This document shows, piece after piece, positions 45,582 to 54,752 of a stretch of DNA of 64,000 bases (positions within the stretch are counted from its first letter, which is position 1; each line of letters opens with the position of its first letter). Below the pieces are notes generated by a model that saw only the letters and a list, made by a program, of their open reading frames with translations, had not been told where the DNA came from and did no database searches. Origin of the DNA: Zeaxanthinibacter enoshimensis (GTDB lineage Bacteria > Bacteroidota > Bacteroidia > Flavobacteriales > Flavobacteriaceae); contig NZ_SNYI01000001.1 in assembly GCF_004362865.1 (NCBI RefSeq), forward strand, positions 1-64,000, read 5' to 3'. The translations under genes and the position numbers were made by a program.

Positions 45582-45600
45582 TGATTCTTCCCAGTACAAG

Positions 45601-46722
45601 ATGAAAGAAATTAAAGAGGTAGCCGCGGTATTCTTTAAACTGGGCTGTATCGCCTTTGGCGGTCCCGCGGCCCACATCGCTATGATGGAGGAAGAGATCG
45701 TGAATAAGCGAAGATGGATGGACCGGCAGCATTTCCTGGACCTGATGGGCGCTACCAACCTTATCCCGGGTCCTAATTCGACCGAAATGACCATGCACTG
45801 CGGGCACGAACGGGCCGGAATTCCGGGACTCTTTGTAGCCGGGGCCTGCTTTATCTTCCCGGCCGTGGTGATCACGGGCATCTTTGCCTACCTGTACGCC
45901 GAATACGGGCAGCTGCCTGCAGTAGAACCATTTATCTTCGGGATAAAACCTGCTGTACTGGCCATCATTGCCGCTGCGATCCTGAAACTGGGCAAAAAAG
46001 CCCTGAAAGGCTGGGAACTGGGAGTACTGGGCTTCTTCGTCCTGGCTGCCAGCCTGCTGGGCATGAACGAGATCCTCGCCCTGCTGGGCGCCGGGGTACT
46101 GGGAGCCTTTTATTTCTACTTCAGGAATCAATCCGGGGCAAAACTGCGGACATTTCTACCCTTTTTCCTGCTACAGGCACCGGTTACTGCATTGAGTGGG
46201 ATCACCTCCCTGAAAGTTTTCTGGACCTTTTTAAAAGTAGGAGCGGTGCTTTATGGGAGCGGCTATGTCTTGTTCGCATACCTGGATGCCGAACTGGTAA
46301 CCCGGGGCTGGCTTAGCAGGCAACAGTTAATTGATGCGGTAGCCGTCGGGCAGTTTACCCCCGGCCCGGTACTTTCCACAGCCACCTTTGTCGGTTACCA
46401 GCTAACGGGATTCTGGGGCGCTGTTGCAGCGACCCTCGGTATTTTCCTGCCCTCCTTCTTATTTGTCCTTATCCTCAATCCCCTGGTGCCCAAAATGAGG
46501 CAATCCAAGATACTTGGGTACTTTCTCGACAGTGTGAATATTGCCGCAGTAGCCGTGATGGTCGCCGTACTTTTCGTAATGGCCAGGGACACCCTGACCG
46601 ACTGGAGAGCCATGGTCATTGCGGCCATCAGCCTGCTGCTGACCTTTGGCCTGAAGAAGATCAATGCCATGTGGACGGTCATCGGTGGGGCACTGCTTGG
46701 CTATCTGCTTTCTTTGATATAA
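45601..46722 (+). CDS. chrA: Chromate efflux transporter
   Basis: A 373-residue long-form ChrA with two homologous CHR halves: the first at the N-terminus (FFKLGCIAFGGPAAHIAMME, NLIPGPNSTEMTMHCG), the second at about 200-373 (FLKVGAVLYGSGYVLFAYLD, VGQFTPGPVLSTATFVGY). It should export chromate driven by a gradient, giving Cr(VI) resistance. It sits just before the arsenic locus. Confidence 0.92.
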   Translation: MKEIKEVAAVFFKLGCIAFGGPAAHIAMMEEEIVNKRRWMDRQHFLDLMGATNLIPGPNSTEMTMHCGHERAGIPGLFVAGACFIFPAVVITGIFAYLYAEYGQLPAVEPFIFGIKPAVLAIIAAAILKLGKKALKGWELGVLGFFVLAASLLGMNEILALLGAGVLGAFYFYFRNQSGAKLRTFLPFFLLQAPVTALSGITSLKVFWTFLKVGAVLYGSGYVLFAYLDAELVTRGWLSRQQLIDAVAVGQFTPGPVLSTATFVGYQLTGFWGAVAATLGIFLPSFLFVLILNPLVPKMRQSKILGYFLDSVNIAAVAVMVAVLFVMARDTLTDWRAMVIAAISLLLTFGLKKINAMWTVIGGALLGYLLSLI

Positions 46723-46786
46723 TCCCGCTGGGTGCTTTCTATAGACTCGTAAATATTTAAAAGAATTCTTGCCGGTATAAACTATT

Positions 46787-46813
46787 CATCGTAATATTGC
46801 AATGAAACAATAT
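46787..46813 (+). promoter_or_regulatory. Candidate ArsR operator
   Basis: CATCGTAATATTGCAATG (46787-46804) is an imperfect palindrome centred on AATATT (CATYGYAATATTRCRATG). ATATTG (46794-46799) pairs again with CAATAT (46808-46813). The palindrome ends 17 bp before the arsR start, fitting an ArsR-repressed promoter. Confidence 0.6.
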
Positions 46814-46821
46814 AGTGGATC

Positions 46822-47151
46822 ATGGGATTGACCAAAACCGAAATATTTACCGAACAGCAGAACCGGATCGCTATGATCTCCAAGGTATTCGGTCACCCCG
46901 CAAGGGTGGCTATACTGCAGCATCTATTTAAGATAGACTCCTGCGTCTGCGGAGACCTGGTCAACGTCATCGGCCTGGCCCAGCCCACTATTTCCCAGCA
47001 CCTGAAAGAATTAAAACTACTGGGACTGATCAAAGGCAATGTAGAGGGAACCAGTGTCTGCTATTGTATCGATCCTGAAGCCTGGACAGATATGAAAGCT
47101 GTCCTTCTCGAATTCCTGGACCAGGACCTGTCCGAGCCCGGGTGCTGCTAA
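46822..47151 (+). CDS. arsR: ArsR-family metalloregulator
   Basis: A 109-residue winged-helix repressor. The recognition region (GLAQPTISQHLKEL) follows the metal-binding pair C41-V-C43 (SCVCGDL), and further cysteines are at 80, 82, 108 and 109 (VCYC, GCC). As(III) binding should release the operator upstream. It leads a same-strand series arsR, DUF6428, phosphatase, acr3. Confidence 0.92.
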   Translation: MGLTKTEIFTEQQNRIAMISKVFGHPARVAILQHLFKIDSCVCGDLVNVIGLAQPTISQHLKELKLLGLIKGNVEGTSVCYCIDPEAWTDMKAVLLEFLDQDLSEPGCC

Positions 47152-47195
47152 AAAAATTTATACCCATTCATCGTTTAATCGCAATAAATAAAAAT

Positions 47196-47663
47196 ATGAG
47201 ACTCTCAGAAATAAAAGACAAACTGGCCCGCCTGGAACAGATCGCTTTCCAGTTGCCCAACGGGGACCTGGTACCAAACCATTTCCATGTCACCGAGGTA
47301 GGGAAGATCACCAAGCATTTCATTGATTGTGGCGGCACCGTCCGGCATGAAGAGGTAGTGAATTTCCAGCTCTGGAACGCTGATGACTACGACCACCGCC
47401 TGCACCCGGAAAAACTACTCCACATTATAGAACTCTCCCAGGAGAAACTGGACATTGGTGACCTGGAGATCGAGGTGGAATACCAGGGTGACACCATTGG
47501 TAAATTCGGGCTGGATTTTGACGGTACCAATTTCCTGCTGACCAGCAAGCAAACCGACTGCTTGGCTAAGGATAACTGTGGTATCCCTGTTGAAAAAGAA
47601 TTGTTCAGCCCGGTCAATAAGAACGAAGAGCCCTGCTGTTCCCCTGACGGGAATTGCTGCTAA
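47196..47663 (+). CDS. DUF6428 protein with Cys-rich tail
   Basis: A 155-residue protein. Its body (MRLSEIKDKLARLEQIAFQL, FIDCGGTVRHEEVVNFQLW) is typical of DUF6428, which occurs in flavobacterial ars loci. The last 35 residues hold six or more cysteines, including DCLAKDNCG and CCSPDGNCC. The start at 47196 fits the family; the frame is open upstream in the arsR end. The tail may bind As(III) or pass it to the efflux pump; function is inferred from context. Confidence 0.82.
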   Translation: MRLSEIKDKLARLEQIAFQLPNGDLVPNHFHVTEVGKITKHFIDCGGTVRHEEVVNFQLWNADDYDHRLHPEKLLHIIELSQEKLDIGDLEIEVEYQGDTIGKFGLDFDGTNFLLTSKQTDCLAKDNCGIPVEKELFSPVNKNEEPCCSPDGNCC

Positions 47664-47688
47664 GTATTAAAATTTTAATAAATAAAGT

Positions 47689-48321
47689 ATGATCACTGCC
47701 AAACCGGGGGTTTACGAAGCCATTGCCAATCAGGTCGCAGCGCTGGACCCCGATAATATCCCTGCCGAAAGAAAGGAAACCCTGCAACCCCTGCTCGATT
47801 TTATCCAGGTCAAGGTAAAGAAGAAGGAGGCGATCCGTCTCAATTTTATCTGCACCCATAATTCGCGCCGGAGCCATTTATCACAGGTATGGGCCCAGGC
47901 CATGGCCTTTTATTTTGGTATTGAGAACGTACAGTGTTATTCGGCCGGGACGGAAAGCACAGCCCTCTTCCCAGTGGCCGCAAAAACCCTGGAAGAATCC
48001 GGTTTTGTGATCCGGGCTCTTTCCGAAACAAACAACCCGGTTTACAGCATTAAATTCGCAGAGCAGGAACACCCGGTGATCGGTTTCTCAAAAACCCTGG
48101 ACCACGATTTTAATCCAAAATCCGGTTTTGCCGCTGTGATGACCTGTTCCCAGGCCGACGCCGGTTGTCCCTTCATCGCAGGGGCCGAAGTCCGCATCCC
48201 GGTCACATATGAAGACCCCAAGGCCTATGATAATAGTCCGCAGCAAGCGGAAAAATACAGGGAGCGCAGCCTGCAGATCGCTACTGAAATGTTATACGTA
48301 TTTTCCCAAATCAAGTCTTAA
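47689..48321 (+). CDS. Low-molecular-weight phosphatase/arsenate-reductase-like protein
   Basis: A 210-residue protein. The P-loop C55-T-H-N-S-R-R61 ([10 protein letters not shown]) is the CX5R motif of tyrosine phosphatases and arsenate reductases. A later [20 protein letters not shown] may hold the resolving cysteines, and [11 protein letters not shown] contains the general acid Asp of the family. In this locus it most likely reduces arsenate to arsenite before efflux by Acr3. Confidence 0.88.
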   Translation: MITAKPGVYEAIANQVAALDPDNIPAERKETLQPLLDFIQVKVKKKEAIRLNFICTHNSRRSHLSQVWAQAMAFYFGIENVQCYSAGTESTALFPVAAKTLEESGFVIRALSETNNPVYSIKFAEQEHPVIGFSKTLDHDFNPKSGFAAVMTCSQADAGCPFIAGAEVRIPVTYEDPKAYDNSPQQAEKYRERSLQIATEMLYVFSQIKS

Positions 48322-48323
48322 GC

Positions 48324-49370
48324 ATGGCATCCGGAAAACTGAGTTTCTTAGACCGCAACCTCACCCTGTGGATCTTTATCGCGATGGCTGTGGGGGTAGG
48401 CATAGGGTATTTCTTTCCCTCCTTCCCGCTTGTCATTAACAGCTTCGGCAGCGGGACCACCAATATCCCTATCGCCATCGGGTTGATCCTGATGATGTAT
48501 CCTCCCTTGGCAAAAGTGAATTACGCCCTCTTACCCCGGGTATTCAGAAATGTCAGGATACTCTCTGTATCCCTGGTACTGAACTGGATCATCGGGCCAT
48601 TACTGATGTTTTTCCTAGCCATCATCTTCTTACGGGATTACCCGGAATATATGGTCGGACTTATCCTGATCGGGCTTGCCCGCTGTATCGCCATGGTGCT
48701 GGTCTGGAACGACCTGGCCGAAGGCAGCAGTGAATACGGGGCAGGACTGGTGGCACTGAACAGTATCTTCCAGGTCTTTGCCTATAGTTTTTATGCCTGG
48801 ATCTTTATCACGGTACTCCCCCCCTATTTTGGATTTGACGGAGCCATCGTCGATATATCCATTGCCACCATAGCCAAAAGTGTGGCCATTTACCTGGGCA
48901 TTCCTTTCCTGATGGGCATCCTGAGCAGGCTGGTACTGGTAAAACTAAAGGGAGAGGCCTGGTATAACGAAAAATTTATCCCGGCTATCTCGCCCCTTAC
49001 CCTGGTCGCCCTGCTGTTTACTATCGTGGTCATGTTCTCCCTGAAAGGGGAACTGATTGTCGAGATCCCTATGGATGTACTGGTGATCGCAGTGCCGCTG
49101 TTGATCTATTTTACCCTGATGTTCATTATAGGCTTCTTCTTCAGCAAAGCGATGGGAGCAACATATGATAAGACCGCTTCTGTAGCTTTTACTGCCGCAG
49201 GCAATAATTTTGAACTGGCCATAGCCGTAGCTATTGCCGTGTTTGGACTGAATTCCGGGCAGGCCTTTGCAGGGGTGATCGGTCCCCTGGTGGAGGTGCC
49301 GGCCCTCATCCTGCTGGTGCGTGTCTCATTCTGGCTCAGGAATAAGTATTACGCCCCGGCCAGGGCCTGA
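48324..49370 (+). CDS. acr3: Arsenite efflux transporter, ACR3 family
   Basis: A 348-residue inner-membrane transporter with ten hydrophobic segments. The hallmark [18 protein letters not shown] contains C121, required for As(III) transport in ACR3 proteins, and [15 protein letters not shown] holds the conserved Glu. It follows the phosphatase gene by 2 bp, so they are co-translated. It should export arsenite. Confidence 0.95.
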   Translation: MASGKLSFLDRNLTLWIFIAMAVGVGIGYFFPSFPLVINSFGSGTTNIPIAIGLILMMYPPLAKVNYALLPRVFRNVRILSVSLVLNWIIGPLLMFFLAIIFLRDYPEYMVGLILIGLARCIAMVLVWNDLAEGSSEYGAGLVALNSIFQVFAYSFYAWIFITVLPPYFGFDGAIVDISIATIAKSVAIYLGIPFLMGILSRLVLVKLKGEAWYNEKFIPAISPLTLVALLFTIVVMFSLKGELIVEIPMDVLVIAVPLLIYFTLMFIIGFFFSKAMGATYDKTASVAFTAAGNNFELAIAVAIAVFGLNSGQAFAGVIGPLVEVPALILLVRVSFWLRNKYYAPARA

Positions 49371-49479
49371 AGACAATCGGATCTATCTTCTTAAGACCAT
49401 CCATCCAAATTAATGACAGTTTTATGTATCTTTTTTTGGATTTCCCGGTCTACCTGTTGAACTTAAAAATTTGTCAGCT

Positions 49480-49596
49480 ATGAATACCTGTATATGTACT
49501 CAATGTAATTGCACCCAGTGTAATTGTAAAAATTGTGCTACGGCCAACTGCCCATGTACCAACTGTGACTGCACCAAGTGCGATTGCTGTAATTAA
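49480..49596 (+). CDS. Metallothionein-like Cys-rich peptide
   Basis: A 38-residue peptide with 14 cysteines (37 per cent), at positions 4, 6, 9, 11, 14, 16, 19, 24, 26, 29, 31, 34, 36 and 37. The CxC spacing repeats in units of about five (QCNCT, NCDCT), and Asn, Thr and Asp fill the gaps, with no aromatic residue. This is the composition of a metallothionein or another soft-metal sink, though it is shorter than known cyanobacterial types. It lies between acr3 and sigZ, 110 bp after acr3, followed by a hairpin terminator. It could sequester As(III), Cu or Zn. Coding status rests on composition and context. Confidence 0.75.
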   Translation: MNTCICTQCNCTQCNCKNCATANCPCTNCDCTKCDCCN

Positions 49597-49603
49597 TTCC
49601 CGG

Positions 49604-49630
49604 GACAGGCTTTTTGGCCTGTCTTTTGTT
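49604..49630 (+). terminator. Rho-independent terminator
   Basis: GACAGGC (49604-49610), a six-base loop, GCCTGTC (49617-49623), then TTTTGTT. It lies directly behind the Cys-rich peptide gene. Confidence 0.8.
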
Positions 49631-49641
49631 ATATTAGGAAT

Positions 49642-50175
49642 ATGACCACTGAAGAGATCACATTTCTATATCGGGACCGGGTGTACTATTTCCTGCTGAA
49701 GCAGCTGGGGGATGCTGAAGCTGCGATGGATATACTTCAGGAAACCTTTTTAAAAGTACATCATAAACTCGGGCAGTTAAAAGACCCGGAAAAACTGGAA
49801 TCCTGGTTTTTCCAGGTAGCAAGGAACACGATGAAGGACCATCTTTCACGCGAAGCCCGGTTAGTTGCCGCTATCGACCCCGGCTCCGGGAATTCCATAG
49901 AAAGGGAACCGGAACCCTGTTGCTTTGACCGCTTTATCAGAGAACTTCCTCCGGGCTACAGGGAAAGTATTGAACTTGTCTATATACAGGGCAAGAAACA
50001 GCAGGAAGCCTCGGAGTCGCTCGGTATCAGCCTCCCCAATATAAAAGCCCGGATTCGCCGTGCCAAGAATATGTTGAAAGATAAATTCGCTGACTGTTGT
50101 GGATACGACCTAAACGAGGAGGGAAAGCTCATCGGCGAGGCCGATTGCCGCCAATGCAACCAGGTTATTGGGTAA
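49642..50175 (+). CDS. sigZ: RNA polymerase sigma factor, SigZ type
   Basis: A 177-residue ECF-type sigma factor. Region 2 is YYFLLKQLGDAEAAMDILQET, region 4 is QQEASESLGISLPNIKARIR. The C-terminal CCGYDL..DCRQC cysteines are typical of SigZ-like factors and may bind metal. No anti-sigma gene is adjacent. Being next to the ars locus and the Cys-rich peptide, it may respond to metal or thiol stress; this is inference. Confidence 0.85.
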   Translation: MTTEEITFLYRDRVYYFLLKQLGDAEAAMDILQETFLKVHHKLGQLKDPEKLESWFFQVARNTMKDHLSREARLVAAIDPGSGNSIEREPEPCCFDRFIRELPPGYRESIELVYIQGKKQQEASESLGISLPNIKARIRRAKNMLKDKFADCCGYDLNEEGKLIGEADCRQCNQVIG

Positions 50176-50296
50176 GGATCGCTGCCGGGTTGTCATAGTG
50201 ATCCTTGCAATCGTAAATGGAACACGATTTCTGTAAATCCCAACCAAACTCCTGTGAAATCTGTTGTATTTTCATTCCCCTGCTGCTTACACTCAT

Positions 50297-51244
50297 ATGG
50301 GAAAAAAGACGTCAATATATATCTGGCAGATTACCGCCCTGGAATTCACCGAAAAAGTTTGGATCGAAGGAACGGTGATCCATGGTGATTATAAACAACG
50401 GAAAGTACATGCCACCTGGATGGGGCATTTAATAGAAGTACTGTTCTCTTATTTCCGGAAACCGGCCTCAGGGGTAAGGCTACGGATAAGGACTAACACA
50501 GAAGAACAGACCGTTAAGACCAATAGAAAGGGCAGGTTCTCCTGCCTCTTAGATAAATTTATGCCGGGGGAGATGCAGCTCTCTCATCAGGGTGAGATCC
50601 TGGAACTTCCGGGAGGATACCCGTACTATTTCCCCCAGAACTCCTCTTCCCTGGAAGTGGTTTCAGACCTGGATGACACCGTACTGCACTCGCATACGGC
50701 CTCGGCCCTTAAAAGGATCTACAGCATCCTCTTTATCCGTCCCCGTAAAAGGAAAGCGGTAGCCTATACCTACCAGCTGATGGAATGGTTTAAACAACAG
50801 CATATCCGGGTCACCTATTTGTCCAAGAGCGAGTCCAACTTGTTTGAGCTGATCTATGCTTTTATCAATACGCAGGAATTACCCCAGGGAGCATTGTTAC
50901 TGAGTCCCTATTTGAAATTATACCAGTTGCCAAAACCGAAGAAAGGGAAAGATTATAAGTATAACCACCTGAAGACCCTGCTGACCCAGCAACCGGACAA
51001 GAGCTTTATCCTGATCGGGGATGATACACAGCGCGATATGGAGGTGTATACCTCCATCATCCGGAACTACCCCGGAAGGATCCAAAAAGTCTTTATCCGG
51101 CAGAGCAGTTTTGACAGGCAGCGCGAAAACTACTGGCAAAAGTTGCAGGCTACCGGTGTCCCCGCCATCTATTTTAAAGACGGTGACAAGCCCGGCGAAG
51201 CTATAGAAACATTAACCTCAATTCTTAATCGCTCAGCAGTATGA
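50297..51244 (+). CDS. App1-family phosphatidate phosphatase-like protein (DUF2183)
   Basis: A 315-residue protein. The HAD-type motif SDLDDTVL (123-130, D124 and D126) is followed by VTYLSKSESNLFE and the acidic LIGDDTQRDMEVY, matching App1/DUF2183 phosphatases. An N-terminal beta-rich domain (about 10-110) precedes it. The start at 50297 fits the conserved N-terminus. The stop overlaps the ATG of the lipid-kinase gene by 4 bp (ATGA). The enzyme probably removes phosphate from phosphatidate or a related lipid. Confidence 0.85.
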   Translation: MGKKTSIYIWQITALEFTEKVWIEGTVIHGDYKQRKVHATWMGHLIEVLFSYFRKPASGVRLRIRTNTEEQTVKTNRKGRFSCLLDKFMPGEMQLSHQGEILELPGGYPYYFPQNSSSLEVVSDLDDTVLHSHTASALKRIYSILFIRPRKRKAVAYTYQLMEWFKQQHIRVTYLSKSESNLFELIYAFINTQELPQGALLLSPYLKLYQLPKPKKGKDYKYNHLKTLLTQQPDKSFILIGDDTQRDMEVYTSIIRNYPGRIQKVFIRQSSFDRQRENYWQKLQATGVPAIYFKDGDKPGEAIETLTSILNRSAV

Positions 51245-52143
51245 AGGTACTTTTAGTGATCAACCCGGTATCCGGCAATTCCGATAAGCAAAATTTGCTT
51301 GGGACCATAAAAAGAGAAGCGCTTCTTCAAAACATCAGTCTCGATATTTATACCACGACCGGGAAGAATGATGATGAGAAGATAGAAGAATTGCTGTCCG
51401 GGACATCCTATGAGCTACTCGTTGCCCTGGGTGGGGATGGGACCGTGAACAGGGCTGCTCTTCATGCCAGGAAACATGAGCTATTGTTCGGGATTATCCC
51501 AGGAGGTACTGCCAACGGCCTGGCCAAAGACCTGGGGATACCCTCAGATCCTGTGGAAGCCTTTAGACAGGCAATAGAACAAAAACACAAGATCTGGATG
51601 GATATGATACAGGTAAATGAAAAATACCACCTGCTGCACCTGGGGGATATCGGGGCAAATGCCAATCTGATAGCCCGGATGGAGAATTCCAAAAAGGATA
51701 CCTTGCACAATGCTGCTAATTTTATCCAGGAGTTCCTCGAGGGTGGTAGTTTTGATTATACCCTGGAAACTGATGAGGGCAGTTATAAAGGGAATGCCAG
51801 CATGGTCTCTTTCTGCAATGCCCGGAAATACGGAACCGGGATCCCCTTGACAAAGGATGCCGCGCCCAATGACGGTAAATTCGAGGTGGTGATCTTTAAA
51901 GAGATCGCTGTCTCTACTTTATTAAAATCTGCCCTGGCAGCTATCGAAGAATCCTTATTCCCGGACGAGGACCGGCAGATCATCAGTACCACCAGTGCAG
52001 TCATCAATTTAACCGAAGCCCGGCAATGGCAGTTGGACGGAGAACTTATGCCCCCTGCCCGGCAGATCCGTCTAAAGATACTTCCCCGGCAACTTAGGAT
52101 GATCTGTGGGGAAGAATGTCCGTATACAGTTGACGCCTGCTAG
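51241..52143 (+). CDS. Diacylglycerol/lipid kinase family protein
   Basis: A 300-residue protein of the DAGK/YegS family. The nucleotide-binding signature is LGGDGTVN (63-70) and PGGTANGLAKDLG (87-99). The C-terminal part carries the usual acidic PNDGKFEVVIF segment. It should phosphorylate diacylglycerol or a similar lipid. Its ATG overlaps the App1-like gene, so a kinase and a phosphatase acting on lipid phosphate are coupled. Confidence 0.9.
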   Translation: MKVLLVINPVSGNSDKQNLLGTIKREALLQNISLDIYTTTGKNDDEKIEELLSGTSYELLVALGGDGTVNRAALHARKHELLFGIIPGGTANGLAKDLGIPSDPVEAFRQAIEQKHKIWMDMIQVNEKYHLLHLGDIGANANLIARMENSKKDTLHNAANFIQEFLEGGSFDYTLETDEGSYKGNASMVSFCNARKYGTGIPLTKDAAPNDGKFEVVIFKEIAVSTLLKSALAAIEESLFPDEDRQIISTTSAVINLTEARQWQLDGELMPPARQIRLKILPRQLRMICGEECPYTVDAC

Positions 52144-52284
52144 GATAGAAGTCATCTCCAGCCCAGGCGTTGATCCCAGTTTATATAGGGATCCTGAATG
52201 TATTACAAGGATTGATCTATGAATATTCCCTATCTTTAGGGTAGTCCATATTATTAAATGAAAGGACGTCATCAAAAGGGAAAT

Positions 52285-52614
52285 ATGAGCAAGTGGGAGG
52301 AGCGATTAAAAGTCTACGATCAACTGGTAGCAAGTTGTCCCCGGTTTGAGCGCAAAGGCAAAACAATGCCTTATACCTCGGCCAACGGGTATATGTTCTC
52401 CCTTCTTAACCATGCAGGAGATATAGGGATCCGTTACTCCCCCGAGGTTCAGGAAAGATATATTGCGGCTTTCAGATCGTCTCATTTCCGATCGCATAAT
52501 TCTGTAATGGACGGCTACGTTCTGATCCCTGAAACAATGCTCAGCAACCGGGAAAAGATGGTAAAACTTCTGGATGAAAGTTACGATTATGTCATGGGTC
52601 TTGAGCCCAAATAG
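52285..52614 (+). CDS. TfoX N-terminal-domain-like protein
   Basis: A 109-residue protein (MPYTSANGYMFSLLNHAG, IGIRYSPEVQERYIA, MDGYVLIPETML, ending DYVMGLEPK) that resembles TfoX-N/YjbR-type small proteins of unclear role. The start at 52285 is preferred over one at 52258 by length and start context. A promoter-like TATCTTTA lies at 52231, with a TTG at 52212-52214. Confidence 0.75.
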   Translation: MSKWEERLKVYDQLVASCPRFERKGKTMPYTSANGYMFSLLNHAGDIGIRYSPEVQERYIAAFRSSHFRSHNSVMDGYVLIPETMLSNREKMVKLLDESYDYVMGLEPK

Positions 52615-52694
52615 AAGTACAGTTCCGGGCTATCAGTATTTAATGAAAATGATTGTGAACACCATAAATAGTTTACATTCAAATTGAACTGCTT

Positions 52695-53342
52695 ATGATT
52701 ACAGAATTGTCAACCGAAGCCCGTAAGATCTATTCACAAATATGCCAGGACAACACCAAGCTGGGAGATCTCCGGAAAATTGCAAAGGAAATTAAAAAAG
52801 ACCATTCTTTGGGCATGGAGCTTTGGGGTACCGGGAACTTTATGTGCCGTCAGCTAGCTATTCTCTTGTTTGACAAAAAGCTGCTGACACAAGAATTGCT
52901 GGATATGCTGTTCGGGGATATGGAGGAACACCCGTTTAACGAACGTACACAGCTTTCAGACTGGCTAATGGCCAACCAGCTGAGCCGGGATAAAAAGACC
53001 ATCGCCCTGATGGAAAACTGGGAAGACAGTCCCTCAGTACTTCAGCGCAGGCTCTTCTGGTATTACCAGGCACGGCTGCGATGGACAGGCCAGACTCCGC
53101 CTCCTAATACCTCGCGTTTGCTTGAGGCAATAGATGAAAAGATACAAGAAGAAGATCCCGAAGTACAGTGGGCTATGAATTTTACAGCAGCCTGGATTGG
53201 CATTTTTGACCACTCGTACCGGGCACGCTGTATAGCGATGGGAGAGAAATTCGGTCTTTACCGGGACGAGAAAGTGTCAAGAGGTTGTACTCCCAATTAT
53301 TTACCTGAATTTATCCGGATAGAAGTAGGGAAGCGCAAGTAA
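52695..53342 (+). CDS. DNA alkylation repair protein (AlkD-like)
   Basis: A 215-residue all-helical HEAT-repeat protein (GDLRKIAKEIKKDHSLGMEL, CRQLAILLFDKKLL, MLFGDMEEHPFNERTQLSDW, PNYLPEFIRIEVG). AlkC/AlkD-type glycosylases remove alkylated bases without flipping them out. Length fits the shorter form of the family. It stands alone. Confidence 0.85.
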   Translation: MITELSTEARKIYSQICQDNTKLGDLRKIAKEIKKDHSLGMELWGTGNFMCRQLAILLFDKKLLTQELLDMLFGDMEEHPFNERTQLSDWLMANQLSRDKKTIALMENWEDSPSVLQRRLFWYYQARLRWTGQTPPPNTSRLLEAIDEKIQEEDPEVQWAMNFTAAWIGIFDHSYRARCIAMGEKFGLYRDEKVSRGCTPNYLPEFIRIEVGKRK

Positions 53343-53425
53343 ACGGGTCCCAGAAGCCCAGACCTGTGCGGCGATAAAAGCGGTCAATGTTTTAAAATAT
53401 AATACGTGTGTCAAATACTTTGATT

Positions 53426-54238
53426 ATGGACAGATCAAGGAGAGTGATATTTCTTACCCTGCTGACCTTCGCCCTATATTTCGTTTTAGACATGCTTTAT
53501 TTCAGGGAGGTCAGGACCTGGATAAATGAAGGTATTGGGCAATTTGGTATCAGCCACAACCTTGCGTATCTCTTGTCCGGCATACCTCTTTTCGCGGGAT
53601 TACTGCTCTTACACCCCCGGAAGAAATTCTTCAGCGCTTTAGGGTTGAACCGTCCTTTCCTTACAGGAGCTGTCTTTGCCCTGGTATGTACCCTGCCCAT
53701 GTATATAGGGTATGCTGTTTTCTTTAAAATTAACCCCGAACTCTCATGGAATGACATTTTAGTGGGGGTCCTTGCGGCAGCCTTTTTCGAGGAACTGTAC
53801 TTCAGGGGCTTCCTGTTCGGGCAGCTGTACAGGTACACCCGGCTCGGGTTTATTCTATCCGTATTTCTCGGGGCATTGGTATTCGGTTTACTACACCTGT
53901 ATCAAAGCACAGACCCCATGGAGTCCCTGATGATCTTTTTGATCACCTTCCTGGGCGGGATATTATTTGCGTGGATCTTCGTAGAATGGGGGTATAACAT
54001 CTGGGTGCCCATCTGTTTACACCTTTTTATGAACCTGGCCTGGGCACTTTTCGACGTCAGCCAAAATGCCATGGGAAACACCTACGCGAACATCTTTCGA
54101 CTGTTTACGGTACTATTGGTCATTATCCTGACCCTGGTCTATAAAAGGAAAAAAAGAATACCCCTGGAGATCGGCCGGAAGACGGTCTGGTTAAAGCCTG
54201 GGAATTGGTATATTTCAGAAAAGCGGGCAATAAATTAA
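53426..54238 (+). CDS. CPBP-family intramembrane protease (2)
   Basis: A 270-residue membrane protein. Motif FFEELYFRGFLFGQL has EExxxR; LVFGLLHLYQ and CLHLFMNLAW hold the two His motifs. Several hydrophobic segments precede them. The ATG at 53426 is chosen; a GTG 18 bases upstream is possible. It is the second CPBP protein of the window; their targets are unknown. Confidence 0.88.
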   Translation: MDRSRRVIFLTLLTFALYFVLDMLYFREVRTWINEGIGQFGISHNLAYLLSGIPLFAGLLLLHPRKKFFSALGLNRPFLTGAVFALVCTLPMYIGYAVFFKINPELSWNDILVGVLAAAFFEELYFRGFLFGQLYRYTRLGFILSVFLGALVFGLLHLYQSTDPMESLMIFLITFLGGILFAWIFVEWGYNIWVPICLHLFMNLAWALFDVSQNAMGNTYANIFRLFTVLLVIILTLVYKRKKRIPLEIGRKTVWLKPGNWYISEKRAIN

Positions 54239-54316
54239 TATCACATCCATAGCTTGGACATAATGAGAACCAGGGGTTTCATATAATAACGACGTAGCCC
54301 GGCTGATGAAGTGAAG

Positions 54317-54334
54317 AAAATTTACTATATTTAA
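54317..54334 (+). promoter_or_regulatory. Recurring TTTACTATATTTAA motif (copy 11)
   Basis: AAAATTTACTATATTTAA, missing the CT of the other copies, only 11 bp from the start at 54346. This is close for a promoter, which would give almost no leader. Confidence 0.3.
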
Positions 54335-54345
54335 GAAAAACGATC

Positions 54346-54633
54346 ATGAGTTCGGCCGGACATATACTGGACATGATAAAACGCATCAGGCAAAATAAGT
54401 CGATGCGTCCCTCGAATCGCCAGAAATTCCAGGCTGATAAACGGGAAACGATCTATTCCGGGATTCATCATCCGGAACGGGCTGTCTTCACTAAGTTTTC
54501 TGCCGAGCAGGAGTCAGCTGCCGTGGAAACCATCAGGCAGGAGGCCTCCAGGGACAAGCGCCGGGAATATCTTTTACTCATTCTATGTATACTGGCCATC
54601 GCTGTTTTCTTTTATATCTTCTTCAAATTATAG
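54346..54633 (+). CDS. Small C-tail-anchored protein
   Basis: A 95-residue protein. The first 70 residues are charged (MIKRIRQNKSMRPSNRQKFQ, AVETIRQEASRDKRREYL); the last 22 (LLILCILAIAVFFYIFFKL) form a single hydrophobic segment. Function unknown. Confidence 0.7.
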   Translation: MSSAGHILDMIKRIRQNKSMRPSNRQKFQADKRETIYSGIHHPERAVFTKFSAEQESAAVETIRQEASRDKRREYLLLILCILAIAVFFYIFFKL

Positions 54634-54752
54634 CTACACTATCCTCTGGGAGTAAAGTTTGCATCATTCTTTAGCCGGAATCCATACCAAGGCTGTTTTG
54701 GTATTTTTAAAACCAGTGATGCTGTATATTTGGCACCATACCAGATAACGTA

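Noticed and set aside
49480-49596. Possibility that the Cys-rich frame is only a DNA repeat
   Set aside because: The TGY codons are mixed TGT and TGC with different spacers, and a start codon, stop codon and terminator fit a gene; kept as a coding call with moderate confidence.
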